A stretch of 64,000 nucleotides of DNA from Caryophanales bacterium UBA743 (GCA_002297365.1 DBKT01000009.1:60345-124344); one strand, 5' to 3'. Shown: positions 8,774-18,315, counted from the first letter of the stretch. Notes: generated by a model from the sequence alone, not told the origin. Made by a program: numbers and translations.

Positions 8774-8779
8774 AAATAT

Positions 8780-8805
8780 ACTAATTATTTACTAATTAAA
8801 AACTA
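8780..8805. repeat. three phased 11-bp ACTA/TAGT units after plsY
   Basis: ACTA at 8780, 8791 and 8802, each 11 bp apart. On the minus strand the series starts with the plsY stop codon TAG itself and gives two more TAG at +11 and +22, which covers all three frames. Confidence 0.55.
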
Positions 8806-9537
8806 TTTCCACTCAACGGGTTTTTCTGTTCCCTCTTTCAATCTTTTGATATTTGAAGAATGCCTGAGAATCAAAACGACCATAATAAAACTGCTAATCA
8901 AAGCGCATTCCCATCCATAGAAAGCGCCACCCCCATAACCTAAGTTGAACATGAAATAATCCATTATTCGTTGACCGCCATTTGAAAGGAAATTCCTTAT
9001 CAAAAACAACACCCATTGCAAGGCGGAAATGATTATGCTGCTAAAGATGGTAGCGACAGACATGACACGTTTCTTTTTAAAAAGCAAAGTAAAGCAAGCC
9101 ACGCACAAAGCGAAATTTAAAAATCCCTGGCCTCCAGTAGAGCCCATAAAGCAAGCGACCGCCTTTCCGCCTTTGAAATGAATCCAAGGAGAAAAACAGT
9201 GCCCCAAAGAAACAAAAAACAAGGTCAGATAATTATAGAAGACGCCATCATCCCAAAGAGAAACACTTTGACGTATTCCCGAGAAACGAAGGAACGCCCA
9301 AACGCTCCAAAAGGCAAAAACGGCTTTAAGAATGTCAAGAACGATGACGACTACGCCAGCTTTTTTCCCAAAAGCACGCCCTGAATTTGTTCCACCCGAA
9401 TTATGCGAGCCATAGTTTCTCGGATCGTCTCCAAAAAATAATTTTCCGATAATCACGCCATTTGGGATACTCCCAAGCAAAAAGCCATAAAAACAAACGC
9501 AAACGGCAATAACGATATTCCAATTCAAATCATTCAT
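8803..9537 (-). CDS. plsY: glycerol-3-phosphate acyltransferase PlsY
   Basis: 244 aa polytopic membrane enzyme that transfers the acyl group from acyl-phosphate to glycerol-3-phosphate, the first step of phospholipid synthesis. The three cytoplasmic motifs are present: GSIPNGVIIGK, the GSHNSGGTNSGRAFGKKAG segment, and HFKGGKAVACF. Several hydrophobic helices separate them. The ATG at 9537 is chosen because AAAGGAGGG lies about 7 nt upstream; an upstream in-frame ATG lacks this. It is divergent from parE-parC, exactly as in Bacillus. Confidence 0.93.
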   Translation of the reverse strand: MNDLNWNIVIAVCVCFYGFLLGSIPNGVIIGKLFFGDDPRNYGSHNSGGTNSGRAFGKKAGVVVIVLDILKAVFAFWSVWAFLRFSGIRQSVSLWDDGVFYNYLTLFFVSLGHCFSPWIHFKGGKAVACFMGSTGGQGFLNFALCVACFTLLFKKKRVMSVATIFSSIIISALQWVLFLIRNFLSNGGQRIMDYFMFNLGYGGGAFYGWECALISSFIMVVLILRHSSNIKRLKEGTEKPVEWK

Positions 9538-9606
9538 GTCCGTCCCTCCTTTGCGAAGCGGCAATATTATCTACTAGATAACATTACTTTTTCAATGTTA
9601 GTTTGA

Positions 9607-9612
9607 TATAAT
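9607..9612 (+). promoter_or_regulatory. -10 box of parE-parC
   Basis: A perfect TATAAT 23 nt before the parE ATG at 9636. The implied leader is very short (about 18 nt) but leaves room for the AGG-containing ribosome site. Confidence 0.5.
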
Positions 9613-9635
9613 GCTTGTTAGGTAAAAGAATACTT

Positions 9636-11588
9636 ATGGACGATATCGAAAAAGCAGAACGTGATTACACCGCTAGAAACATTGAGGTTCTAAGCGAATT
9701 AGAGGGCGTGAGAAAACGTCCAGGCATGTATATTGGCAGCACTAATTTAAGCGGACTCCATCACTTGGTTTGGGAAATTGTCGATAATGCGGTTGATGAA
9801 GCGGTCAATGGCTATGGCAAAAAAATCACGGTCACCATGATGAAAGACGGTTCGATTTCTGTTGAAGACGAAGGACGTGGAATTCCTGTCGATATTCATC
9901 CGGAGGCCAAAATCCCTGCCGTTCAGCTTATCTACACGACGTTACATTCTGGAGGCAAATTCAATAGCAAAGTCTACCAGGTCTCCGGTGGTTTGCACGG
10001 CGTTGGCGCCACGGTAACGAACGCTCTTTCGGAATTTTGCGAAGTTACAATTTACCGCGATGGGAAGATTTATCACATTTCTTTCCATAATGGCGGGGAG
10101 CTTTATCAGCCTCTAGAAGTAATCGGAGTTTCCTCCAAACATGGAACTTGTGTGCATTTTAAGCCAGATCCTGCCATTTTCCCCAACACAAAATTTTCCT
10201 GGGATACCATCTATAACCGTTTGGAAGAAAAAAGCTACCTTTTAACGGGTGTTCATTTCATTCTTAAAGATCAAAAGACTGGAAATTCCCATGATTTCTA
10301 CACTGAGCACGGGCTCAGAGAATACGTACAATCCTTAACTCAGAATAAAACGCCAATTGGCGAAACCATCGATTTCGTCGACAAAACAAACCCGATTATC
10401 GTTGAAATCGCCATGCAATGGTGCTCTCAAGACTATAACGAAAACATTTTATCCTATGCAAACGATGTCAAGACGGGAGATGGGGGAACCCACGAGACAG
10501 GATTTAAAGCCTCTCTCACAAAAACCTTAAACGATTGGGCTCAGCAAAATGAGCTCATCCGTCCAAATCAAACGATTGATGGCAGTGATATTCGCGAGGG
10601 TTTGACTGCCGTTGTTTCCGTCAAGATCCCAGAAGAAAAATTGGAATATGAAGGGCAGACCAAAGGGAAATTAGGCACCCCCGAAGCAACATCCGTCGTT
10701 TCAAATGCGGTGCAAAACTTTTTCACCTACTATCTAAACGAGCATAAAGATTTTGCTTTGGAGCTCATTAAGAAATGCCAAGCTTCCAAAGAAGCCAGAG
10801 ATGCCGCGAGAAAAGCGAAAGAAGCAGCGCGTGGAACAAAGAAAAAAGCCGTTGATTATGTCATTTCCGATAAGTTGGCAAGCGCTCAATCAAAAGATTA
10901 TAAGAACAATGAGCTTTTTATCGTCGAAGGCGACTCTGCAGGCGGCTCGGCCAAAACGGGAAGAGATCGTCTTCATCAAGCGGTTTTGCCTTTACGTGGC
11001 AAGCCATTAAACACCGATAGCGTCACGATGGAAAGAATCGTGAGCAACACCGAATTCTCCACCTTAATCCAAACCATTGGCGCAGGAGTGGGACAAGATT
11101 TTGATGTCAATGAATCCCGATATGGCAAAATCATCATCATGACCGATGCCGATACAGATGGGGCTCACATCCAAACTCTTCTTTTGACCTTTTTCTACAA
11201 TTTCATGAAACCTCTTATCGATGCGGGCATGGTTTATATAGCCCAACCTCCTCTTTATCGCGTTTATAAGAAAAGCAATCCCGCGAACCACATTTATTGC
11301 TGGGATGACAAAGAATTAGAAAAAGCCAAAGTGAAAATTGGCGCTGGATACGGCATTAACCGTTACAAAGGCCTTGGCGAAATGAACGCTGAGCAGCTTG
11401 CTGAAACCACGATGGACAAAAGGAAACGTGTTTTGATGCAAGTCAAGATAGAGGATCCCCTTGTCGTGGAGAAAAGAATCAGCATTCTTATGGGCAAAGA
11501 TTCTCAATCCCGATGGAATTGGATTCAAGAAAACGTAACCTTCAACGAAGAAGACACCTTCCTTTCTGAAGTTGAGAAAGAGAAATAA
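9636..11588 (+). CDS. parE: DNA topoisomerase IV subunit B
   Basis: 650 aa GHKL ATPase and TOPRIM subunit. Visible motifs: EIVDNAVDEAVNGYG (ATP/Mg), EDEGRGIPVDIH, GGLHGVGATVTNAL, then the TOPRIM EGDSAGGSAKTGRD, PLRGKPLNT and the acidic DADTDGAHIQTLLL. Topoisomerase IV decatenates daughter chromosomes. It is assigned as ParE rather than GyrB because it lies between plsY and parC, as in Bacillus; sequence alone does not separate the two firmly. The ATG at 9636 is used rather than a TTG seven codons upstream. Confidence 0.92.
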   Translation: MDDIEKAERDYTARNIEVLSELEGVRKRPGMYIGSTNLSGLHHLVWEIVDNAVDEAVNGYGKKITVTMMKDGSISVEDEGRGIPVDIHPEAKIPAVQLIYTTLHSGGKFNSKVYQVSGGLHGVGATVTNALSEFCEVTIYRDGKIYHISFHNGGELYQPLEVIGVSSKHGTCVHFKPDPAIFPNTKFSWDTIYNRLEEKSYLLTGVHFILKDQKTGNSHDFYTEHGLREYVQSLTQNKTPIGETIDFVDKTNPIIVEIAMQWCSQDYNENILSYANDVKTGDGGTHETGFKASLTKTLNDWAQQNELIRPNQTIDGSDIREGLTAVVSVKIPEEKLEYEGQTKGKLGTPEATSVVSNAVQNFFTYYLNEHKDFALELIKKCQASKEARDAARKAKEAARGTKKKAVDYVISDKLASAQSKDYKNNELFIVEGDSAGGSAKTGRDRLHQAVLPLRGKPLNTDSVTMERIVSNTEFSTLIQTIGAGVGQDFDVNESRYGKIIIMTDADTDGAHIQTLLLTFFYNFMKPLIDAGMVYIAQPPLYRVYKKSNPANHIYCWDDKELEKAKVKIGAGYGINRYKGLGEMNAEQLAETTMDKRKRVLMQVKIEDPLVVEKRISILMGKDSQSRWNWIQENVTFNEEDTFLSEVEKEK

Positions 11589-11590
11589 AT

Positions 11591-14197
11591 ATGGCAAAAC
11601 GAGCGAAAGAAGAAACGATCATTCCTGAAAACATTATCTCTGATACCTTAGATGAATTAATGGGCGCTAAATATTCCATTTACGCCAAGGATGTCATCCA
11701 GGATAGAGCTATTCCGGATGCGCGAGATGGCTTGAAACCAGTTCAGCGCCGCATCATTTTCGATATGGCGAAAACAGGAAATACCATCGATAAACCAACT
11801 AAAAAATGCGCCCACATCGTTGGAGACGTAATGGGGAAATACCATCCTCATGGCGATTCATCCATCTACGAAGCTTTGGTCCATATGTCTCAAAAGTGGG
11901 CATATCGATATCCGTTGATTGATTTCCAAGGCAATAACGGCTCCATCGACGGAGATGGGCCGGCCGCTTATCGTTATACCGAAGCAAGATTAAGCGCCCT
12001 ATCCAATGAATTGGTCGCGGATTTAGATCGTGATACAGTGGATATGGAGCTTACTTTCGATGACACGGAATTAGAGCCGACTGTTTTGCCATGCCGTTAC
12101 CCCAACCTCCTCGCTAACGGCGCAGAAGGCATTGCCGTTGGCATTGCCACAAGCATTCCTCCGCATAACCTTGTAGAGCTCTCCAAAGCAATCGCCCATC
12201 GCATCAAACATCCAAATTGTGATTTGAATTCTCTTTTGGCCATTTTGCCAGGTCCAGATTTTCCAACTGGTGGCATCATTTACAATAACGACTCCTTGAA
12301 GGACATTTATCTTAAAGGCAGGGGGAAAGTCACGATTTCGAGCCGTTATGAAATCGTTGACGAGCCTGGAAAGCAAAAACAGATCATCATTACCGAAATA
12401 CCATATAGAACGAATAAGTCCGAACTCGTGAAATCCATCGATCAAATCCGCCACGACAAAACGATTCCCGGAATCGATGAAGTTCGTGACGAGACGGATA
12501 AAACCGGAATTCGTATTGCTGTCGATTTGAAAGAGGAAGCGAAGCCAGAGGCCATTATCGCTTATTTATTAAGCAAAACCGAATTAAAAGTCTCTTATAG
12601 CGCACATATGGTCGCGATTGTCGATAATCGTCCAAAGACGATGAATTTATTGGATTATTGCGATTGCTATATAGCTCATGAACTCGAAGTCATTTCCAGA
12701 AGAACCCGTTTCAACCTCGAAAAAGACAAAGCAAGGGCGAATATCGTTGAGGGTCTCATCAAAGCGATTTCCATTCTTGATGAAGTGGTCGATGTGATTC
12801 GCCATTCTAACGACAAAGCAGATTCGAAAATAAACATTCAAAAGAAATTCGGTTTTGACGAGCCACAATCTGAGGCGATTGTCACGATGCCGCTTTATAA
12901 ATTATCTCATACCGATATTACGGTATTAGAGGATGAGGCGAAACGTCTTCACGAAGATATGGCCTATCTAAACGAGCTTTTGTCCAACCAAGGAAAAAGA
13001 GAAGATTTGATTATTTCAGAATTAAATCGCATATCCAAAACCTATGGAGACAAAAGAAAAACGGAAATCCGCCCAGCCGAAGAAGAAAACGTCGTCGTCA
13101 ATAAGCGCGATCTCATCGCGAAAGAAGATGTTTTTGTCGTTGCCACAAGAGACGGCTACATCAAGCGTTCTTCTTTAAAATCCTGGAAGGGGAGCGGCGG
13201 ACACAATGGAGCGCGCCCTGGAATCAAAGCAGGTGATATCTTCGTCTTTGAGGCTCAATGCGTCACAACGGACTTTTTGATACTCTTCACCAGTAAGGGA
13301 AATTACGTTTATATTCCAGTGAACGAAATCAAGGAAGCGAAATGGAATGACGAAGGATTCCACGTTTCTTCGTTGGTGAATGTTTCTCCGGAAGAAAAAT
13401 TCGTCGGAGGATTTGCCATCCGGAAATTCCGCGATGACCTCTTTATCGTCATGCTGACGAAAAACGGATATGTAAAACGCGTAAGGCTCTCTTCTTTCGA
13501 AGTCGTTCGTAAATCCAAAGCCATCGGAGCCATCCACCTTTCGAAAGGTGATGAATTAATCGATGTTTGCTACACTTCCGGAAATTCGAGTCTCTTTATC
13601 GCTTCTAAAGAAGGAAAAGCAATCTTTTATAACGAGAATGAAATTTTCATTTCGAATCCACGTACCTCTGGTCTTAAGGCGGGTTCTTTCCGTGGCAAAG
13701 AAATGGCAGGAATGCTTTCTTTCGCTCCAGATGAAAAGCTGGGAAAAATTCTTCTTGTCACCGACAGAGACCACACAAGGGTCTTCGATATGAACAAGAT
13801 TCCTCTTTCTCATCGTCTGGATAAAGTCTTCACTTTATACGATATGTTTAAGAAAGAACCTCACGTTCTTGTTTATATTGGAAAGGTTGGAGACAAAGAA
13901 GCGCCTTATTCTCTAGATGCCGTTTTAAGCGATTCCACTCGTTTTGATGTGACCTTCGAAGACTTTTATCTGACCCCGATGGAAAAATACGCCAAGCGCC
14001 CTGATGACTTCCCTAGCAAAAACAAAATCGTGAGAATTTCTCGTGAAGTGTCTCCTTTGCTAGACGAGAGCGTTCCTTCCTTCCAAATTCCTGAAGAGGA
14101 GGAGAAAGAGGAAGAGAGCGAAAAGAAAGAAGATTCTTCAGATGACTTTGAGCAAATCTCTCTCTTTGATGATCTAAACGATATCAACAATGAATAA
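11591..14197 (+). CDS. parC: DNA topoisomerase IV subunit A
   Basis: 868 aa, starting 2 nt after parE. The breakage-reunion domain has the quinolone-target region (HPHGDSSIYEALVHMSQKW, about residues 85-103) and the catalytic tyrosine Y129 in YRYTEARLS. The C-terminal half has the six-bladed beta-pinwheel repeats (for example VVATRDGYIKRSS, VMLTKNGYVKRVRL, LLVTDRDHTRVF). The last 60 residues form an acidic Glu/Asp/Ser tail. No intact GyrA box is visible, consistent with ParC. Its end overlaps the next gene by 8 nt. Confidence 0.93.
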   Translation: MAKRAKEETIIPENIISDTLDELMGAKYSIYAKDVIQDRAIPDARDGLKPVQRRIIFDMAKTGNTIDKPTKKCAHIVGDVMGKYHPHGDSSIYEALVHMSQKWAYRYPLIDFQGNNGSIDGDGPAAYRYTEARLSALSNELVADLDRDTVDMELTFDDTELEPTVLPCRYPNLLANGAEGIAVGIATSIPPHNLVELSKAIAHRIKHPNCDLNSLLAILPGPDFPTGGIIYNNDSLKDIYLKGRGKVTISSRYEIVDEPGKQKQIIITEIPYRTNKSELVKSIDQIRHDKTIPGIDEVRDETDKTGIRIAVDLKEEAKPEAIIAYLLSKTELKVSYSAHMVAIVDNRPKTMNLLDYCDCYIAHELEVISRRTRFNLEKDKARANIVEGLIKAISILDEVVDVIRHSNDKADSKINIQKKFGFDEPQSEAIVTMPLYKLSHTDITVLEDEAKRLHEDMAYLNELLSNQGKREDLIISELNRISKTYGDKRKTEIRPAEEENVVVNKRDLIAKEDVFVVATRDGYIKRSSLKSWKGSGGHNGARPGIKAGDIFVFEAQCVTTDFLILFTSKGNYVYIPVNEIKEAKWNDEGFHVSSLVNVSPEEKFVGGFAIRKFRDDLFIVMLTKNGYVKRVRLSSFEVVRKSKAIGAIHLSKGDELIDVCYTSGNSSLFIASKEGKAIFYNENEIFISNPRTSGLKAGSFRGKEMAGMLSFAPDEKLGKILLVTDRDHTRVFDMNKIPLSHRLDKVFTLYDMFKKEPHVLVYIGKVGDKEAPYSLDAVLSDSTRFDVTFEDFYLTPMEKYAKRPDDFPSKNKIVRISREVSPLLDESVPSFQIPEEEEKEEESEKKEDSSDDFEQISLFDDLNDINNE

Positions 14198-14714
14198 AAA
14201 AGCCATCCCTTTTGCCATCGCTTCCTCCGTATACGAAATTCCCTTTTCCTTTTATAAAGAGAATGGGGTCAAACATATCTTGTTGGATTTGGATAACACT
14301 TTGGCTTGTTATAAAGACAAGTTCCCATCGGAAAAAACAAAAAAATTCATCCAATCTCTGAAAGAAAACGGTTTTGAGGTGGCCATCGCTTCAAATAACA
14401 CCAGCAAGCGCGTTCTGGACTTTGCCGCGGAATTAAAAATTCCTGCTTATTGTGCCTTAAGGAAGCCTTTCTCCGGTCCTTTGAAATCTCTTATGAAAAG
14501 GGAAGGCTTTTCTAAAGAGGACACCATCTTAATTGGCGATCAAATTTTAACGGACGTTTATGCGGCTAATGGTGCTCACATCAGAGCCATACTTTGCAAG
14601 CCTTTAACCAAACTTGATCCTCCTTGGACAAGAGTTAATCGTTTTCTTTCGAAAAGAAAAATGAAACAATTATATCAGGAGCCATACAAAAAATTATGGA
14701 GGGAGATTCCATGA
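14190..14714 (+). CDS. yqeG: YqeG-family HAD phosphatase
   Basis: 174 aa HAD phosphatase of subclass IIIA. Motif I is LLDLDNTL near residue 32, motif II is ASNNTS, and motif III/IV is LIGDQILTDVYAAN. The physiological substrate of the YqeG family in Firmicutes is not established. It overlaps parC by 8 nt and heads the cluster yqeG-yqeH-yhbY-nadD/yqeK-rsfS, the same order as in Bacillus except that aroE is missing. Confidence 0.9.
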   Translation: MNKKAIPFAIASSVYEIPFSFYKENGVKHILLDLDNTLACYKDKFPSEKTKKFIQSLKENGFEVAIASNNTSKRVLDFAAELKIPAYCALRKPFSGPLKSLMKREGFSKEDTILIGDQILTDVYAANGAHIRAILCKPLTKLDPPWTRVNRFLSKRKMKQLYQEPYKKLWREIP

Positions 14715-15883
14715 ATCAATTTGAAAGTTTAAAACGTTGCTGCCATTGCGGAGCTGTAATTCAAAGCGATGACCCTAAAAAAGAAGGGTATCTTTCTTTG
14801 GAGACGCTAAAAGAAGTTTCCGATAGAGAGGTTCTTTTGTGTGAGAGTTGTTACCAAAAGCAACGCTATAATCGTTCTCCAGCGCCTATGAAAACATCGA
14901 AAGGCGTTTTAACGATGATTAAGGACGCGAAAGCGAGCGACGCCTTAATCGTTCAGGTTATCGACCTAACTTCCTTTGAGTGTTCTTTTGACCAAAATGC
15001 AGCTGAAATCGCAAAAGGCTTGAAATACATCGTTATCGGAAATAAAAAGGACCTGATGCCAAGGGAATACTCGGACGAAGTTTTAAAAGAATACATTCGC
15101 AACATCTTTGAGGAATATGGCATCAAGATAAGCAAAGATGACATTTTTCTGACTTCATTGCTTTTCTCAAATGACGTTTCCGATATCGCTGAAGCCATCG
15201 AAAAGAAACGAAACGGGCACGATGTTTATATTCTTGGAGACATCTCAAGCGGGAAATCCCTTTTTTTCTCAGCTTTTTTGAAGAATTACAAGAATCGCTC
15301 AAACCATTCCGTTGGAGTAAGCCGGTATTTCGGAACGGATTTAGACGTTTTGAAAATCCCTCTCGATTCCTCCAGTTTTATTTATGACACCCCGGGGAAT
15401 CTACTTTCCAATTCCTTTACTCGATACAAAGACGATCCTCTGTTGATGAAATACATCTTAACGGATAAGCCATATATCAGTAAAAAAATATCAATTATTC
15501 TAAATGGTTCTATCTTCATTTCCAATTTAGCTAGAATCGATTATCTTGAAGGCAATAAACGGATGGCTTTCTTCTTGCATGTTTCGCCTAAAATTCAATG
15601 CAAAGGAATCACTCCAAAACACAATATGGACGAGCTCTTCCTCAAATATAGCGAAAAGCGTTACCTCAAGCCATGCGCAAATTTCTTGAAAAGCATGAGC
15701 GACTATGACGTATTTGACATCAAATTGAAAGGAGAAGGATATCAGGAATTGGCCATTTCCGGCTTAGGATGGATCTCTTTTCAAAGCAAAGAAGGAAGTA
15801 AGCTTAGAATTTACGTTCCAAAAGGAATAGGATTATATGCCGGAAGAGCGAAAGGACATCGTTATGTTAACAGCAAAAAATAG
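14711..15883 (+). CDS. yqeH: ribosome assembly GTPase YqeH
   Basis: 390 aa circularly permuted GTPase needed for 30S subunit assembly. The N-terminal zinc finger shows CCHCG and CESC cysteine pairs. The GTPase motifs appear in permuted order: NKKDL (G4) first, then GDISSGKS (G1) and DTPGNL (G3). A C-terminal domain follows. The ATG at 14711 is chosen because GGAGGGAG lies just upstream; an in-frame ATG at 14696 sits before that site. It overlaps yqeG by 4 nt. Confidence 0.93.
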   Translation: MNQFESLKRCCHCGAVIQSDDPKKEGYLSLETLKEVSDREVLLCESCYQKQRYNRSPAPMKTSKGVLTMIKDAKASDALIVQVIDLTSFECSFDQNAAEIAKGLKYIVIGNKKDLMPREYSDEVLKEYIRNIFEEYGIKISKDDIFLTSLLFSNDVSDIAEAIEKKRNGHDVYILGDISSGKSLFFSAFLKNYKNRSNHSVGVSRYFGTDLDVLKIPLDSSSFIYDTPGNLLSNSFTRYKDDPLLMKYILTDKPYISKKISIILNGSIFISNLARIDYLEGNKRMAFFLHVSPKIQCKGITPKHNMDELFLKYSEKRYLKPCANFLKSMSDYDVFDIKLKGEGYQELAISGLGWISFQSKEGSKLRIYVPKGIGLYAGRAKGHRYVNSKK

Positions 15884-16151
15884 AGCTTTATTAAAAGGTT
15901 TGGCAAATCATCTAAAACCGCAAATAAATTTAGGAAAGGGGGAGATTGATCAAAACGTCATTTCCTCCATTGATCAATCCTTAGAGGCTCATGAGCTTAT
16001 CAAAGTGAAGGTTTTGCAGAATTCCAATGAGCTTTGCAAGGATCTGGCAAAACAAATCACTGAAAAAACATCTTCGGAGTTAGTGGACATCATCGGGCAT
16101 ACGATCATTCTATATCGTCCGAGCAAAAAGAATCCGAGAATCGTTCTTTAA
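15864..16151 (+). CDS. yhbY: CRM-domain RNA-binding protein YhbY/YqeI
   Basis: 95 aa. A CRM-fold RNA-binding protein associated with ribosome assembly. The sequence begins MLTAKNRALLKGLANHLKP and has the GxxG-like loop LGKGEID, then LEAHELIKVKVLQN and the IIGHTIILYRPSK ending, all typical of the family. The ATG at 15864 is preferred because GAAAGGA precedes it and the N-terminus then matches the family; a frame-open ATG exists at 15837. It overlaps the end of yqeH by 20 nt. Confidence 0.9.
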   Translation: MLTAKNRALLKGLANHLKPQINLGKGEIDQNVISSIDQSLEAHELIKVKVLQNSNELCKDLAKQITEKTSSELVDIIGHTIILYRPSKKNPRIVL

Positions 16152-16154
16152 TCT

Positions 16155-17264
16155 ATGGAAAGACTGATTATTTTCGGCGGGACCTTTGATCCCGTCCATT
16201 GCGGGCATTTGCGCATCGCTAGGCAAGCGTCTTTGTCATTAAATGCGGACGTTGTTTTTGTGCCAGCTAAATCTCCACGTTGGAAAGAGCCATCCGCCTC
16301 CAAAGAAGATCGCTTGAATATGCTGCGCCTAGCGCTCCAAGAAGAAGGCTCTCCCTCTTTTTTCATCAGCGATTGCGAATTAAAACGCGAGGGCGAAACG
16401 ACTTATTCCATCGATACGGTCCGTTATTTTCAAAAAAAATATCCGAAATACGAATTATTCCTTCTAATTGGCGCCGATGAGGTCAACCAATTCCCGAAAT
16501 GGCATGAGGCAAAAGAAATCGTCGAAATCGCTAAAGTGATATTTGCCAATCGTCCTGACATTGATATCGATAAAAATATACTGAAAGAATACAAAATGGT
16601 TTCGCTTAATTTCTTTGAATCCGGAAACGTTTCTTCCAGTGCCATTCGTTCTCTTCAGTCCGTTGATCTTCCTTCGAACGTTTTAAGCTATATCGAAGAA
16701 CACAACCTTTATTTCATGAAGAGGCTTCATTCCTATTTAAGCGATCATCGCTTGAACCATTCTCTGTCTGTAGCCCATTTAGCTTACTCTATAGCGATCT
16801 CCAATCATATCCCTTCCCCAGAAAGAGCCTATATCGCTGGGGCATTGCACGACATCGGGAAGGAGTTAAGCAAAGAAGAGTCGTTGAGAATCATGGAGGA
16901 GAGGTTCCCGGAATATAAGGATTATCCCGCTTTTTCTTTTCATCAGTTCACCGGCGCTTATCTTGCAAAGAAAGAATTCGGAATCGAAGATAAATCCATT
17001 TTGGACGCCATCGAATATCATTGCACAGGAAAAGCGCACATGTCTCCGTTAGCGAAGATTATTTTCTCCTCTGATAAAATCGATCCAACAAGAGGCTATG
17101 ATTCCTCAGAAATGATAAAAGATTGCAAAAAGAATTACTATGTTGGTTTTCTTCGGGTGATTCAAGAAAACGCCAAATTCTTGTCCTCTAAGGGAGGAAC
17201 TTCCTCAACAGAGCTTAGTAAACAATGCTATGAAGAATATTTGAGCAAGGAGAAGGAACAATGA
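16155..17264 (+). CDS. nadD: NadD-YqeK fusion: nicotinate-nucleotide adenylyltransferase with HD hydrolase
   Basis: 369 aa, two enzymes in one chain. Residues 1 to about 190 are NadD, which makes deamido-NAD from nicotinate mononucleotide and ATP; the FGGTFDPVHCGHL nucleotide motif and the SSSAIRS motif are present. Residues about 195-369 are a YqeK-type HD domain with LHDIGKEL and HQFTGAYLAKKEFG, the family that hydrolyses Ap4A in Firmicutes. In Bacillus these are adjacent separate genes. I see no stop or frameshift at the joint, so the fusion looks genuine. It overlaps rsfS by 4 nt (ATGA). Confidence 0.92.
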   Translation: MERLIIFGGTFDPVHCGHLRIARQASLSLNADVVFVPAKSPRWKEPSASKEDRLNMLRLALQEEGSPSFFISDCELKREGETTYSIDTVRYFQKKYPKYELFLLIGADEVNQFPKWHEAKEIVEIAKVIFANRPDIDIDKNILKEYKMVSLNFFESGNVSSSAIRSLQSVDLPSNVLSYIEEHNLYFMKRLHSYLSDHRLNHSLSVAHLAYSIAISNHIPSPERAYIAGALHDIGKELSKEESLRIMEERFPEYKDYPAFSFHQFTGAYLAKKEFGIEDKSILDAIEYHCTGKAHMSPLAKIIFSSDKIDPTRGYDSSEMIKDCKKNYYVGFLRVIQENAKFLSSKGGTSSTELSKQCYEEYLSKEKEQ

Positions 17265-17566
17265 GCGTCTTAGAGAATATATTAAATACCTTAGAAGACA
17301 AAAAATGCGAAGACACAGTGACAATTGAAACAAAAGAAAGGAATCCTTTCACGGATTACGTAATCATCGGGAGCGTGAATAACGAAAGACAGTTAGAGGC
17401 GGTTGCACAGGCTTTGGAGGATCTTTTTCTTCGAAAGGAAAACATGGAAATCAAAAGAGAAGGAAAACCAGAGAGCGGATGGATTGTTGTTGATGCGGAA
17501 AATTTTCTTGTCCACATTCTGACAAAAGAAAAGCGAGAAGAATTCAAACTTGAAGAAATAGCCTAA
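17261..17566 (+). CDS. rsfS: ribosomal silencing factor RsfS
   Basis: 101 aa. Binds L14 on the 50S subunit and blocks subunit joining in starvation. The family signature is clear: DYVIIGSVNNERQLEAVAQA, then KREGKPESGWIVVDAENFLV and VHILTKEKREEFKLEE. It starts inside the last codons of the nadD/yqeK gene (ATGA overlap), which implies translational coupling. It ends the cluster. Confidence 0.93.
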   Translation: MSVLENILNTLEDKKCEDTVTIETKERNPFTDYVIIGSVNNERQLEAVAQALEDLFLRKENMEIKREGKPESGWIVVDAENFLVHILTKEKREEFKLEEIA

Positions 17567-17575
17567 AAAAATTAT

Positions 17576-17609
17576 TTAAAAGCCGTCAAAATATTGGCTG
17601 CTTTTTTTG
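17576..17609 (+). terminator. possible weak terminator after rsfS
   Basis: AAAAGCC pairs imperfectly with GGCTGCTTTT across an AT-rich loop and is followed by TTTTTTTG. Confidence 0.4.
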
Positions 17610-17780
17610 TTTTTGATTGAAATACAAATAAATACACCAAAAATAAGACAGCAGAAGATATTGCTTTTACGTATAAAAAATATGAGGGATATAGAATAAT
17701 AAATAGACTAGTTTTGTAAATTAACGATTAGAAAATACATGCTTAAAGAAACGAGAGATATCTAGTAGTTAAGCAAAAGA

Positions 17781-17825
17781 AGAGTGGTACCACGATTTCA
17801 AAAAATAAACACCTTTATCGTTTGA
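17781..17825 (+). promoter_or_regulatory. orphan T-box antiterminator core
   Basis: AGAGTGGTACCACGAT matches the T-box antiterminator bulge sequence that binds the tRNA acceptor end. ATCGT at 17,817-17,821 can pair with the ACGAT of the core in terminator fashion. No coding sequence follows on the plus strand, and I could not define a stem I. Possibly a remnant. Confidence 0.4.
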
Positions 17826-17994
17826 TTGTTTTATGCAAGTTTTTTCATAAAACAACAAGACTTCGCATAATGTCCGTTATGTTAACAAAAATATATATTT
17901 TTTTGCGTTATTACGATTTTTATAACATAATAAAATAATAATTTTTATAATTTTCCACATGAATTAATCGACTTTTCAACACATTTTTAAAAGT

Positions 17995-18009
17995 ACTAAT
18001 AAAATACTA
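17995..18009. repeat. two phased 11-bp ACTA units
   Basis: TACTAAT occurs twice, with ACTA at 17,995 and 18,006, exactly 11 bp apart. Same form as the series near ispH, plsY and dxs. Confidence 0.45.
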
Positions 18010-18282
18010 ATCATTATCTTTTTATATTTATCATGTTTTTTCTGTTTAAAAATTTTTTTATTGAAAGACATCTTTTTGTCATAAATGATATAAAACCCTT
18101 ATTTTTGGAATATATCGACTAACTATTATTTTATATTTATGACCTTTCGGAATCGCCTTTGAGTAGCTTAATTCTTCTTTATTCGCGCTTAATAAACAGA
18201 TTAATAAATAAATAAGTAAATTTTTCCTAATTTATTAATTATAGTCATTTTAATTTTGCGTATATTACTTTCTGTATGAAAA

Positions 18283-18315
18283 AAAGGCCATTGAGATTTT
18301 CTCTTATGACCTTTC
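18283..18315 (-). terminator. intrinsic terminator after deoB
   Basis: On the minus strand AAAGGTCAT pairs with ATGGCCTTT (one G-T pair) and is followed by TTTTC. Confidence 0.8.

Larger units (their letters stand above)
17610..18282. other. 670-bp very AT-rich intergenic region
   Basis: No supported gene on either strand. It contains an isolated T-box-like core at 17,781-17,796, a 9-bp hairpin TGTTTTATG / CATAAAACA at about 17,827-17,854 and a pair of 11-bp-phased ACTA units at 17,995. The rest is long A/T runs. It may be a degraded operon. Confidence 0.5.
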
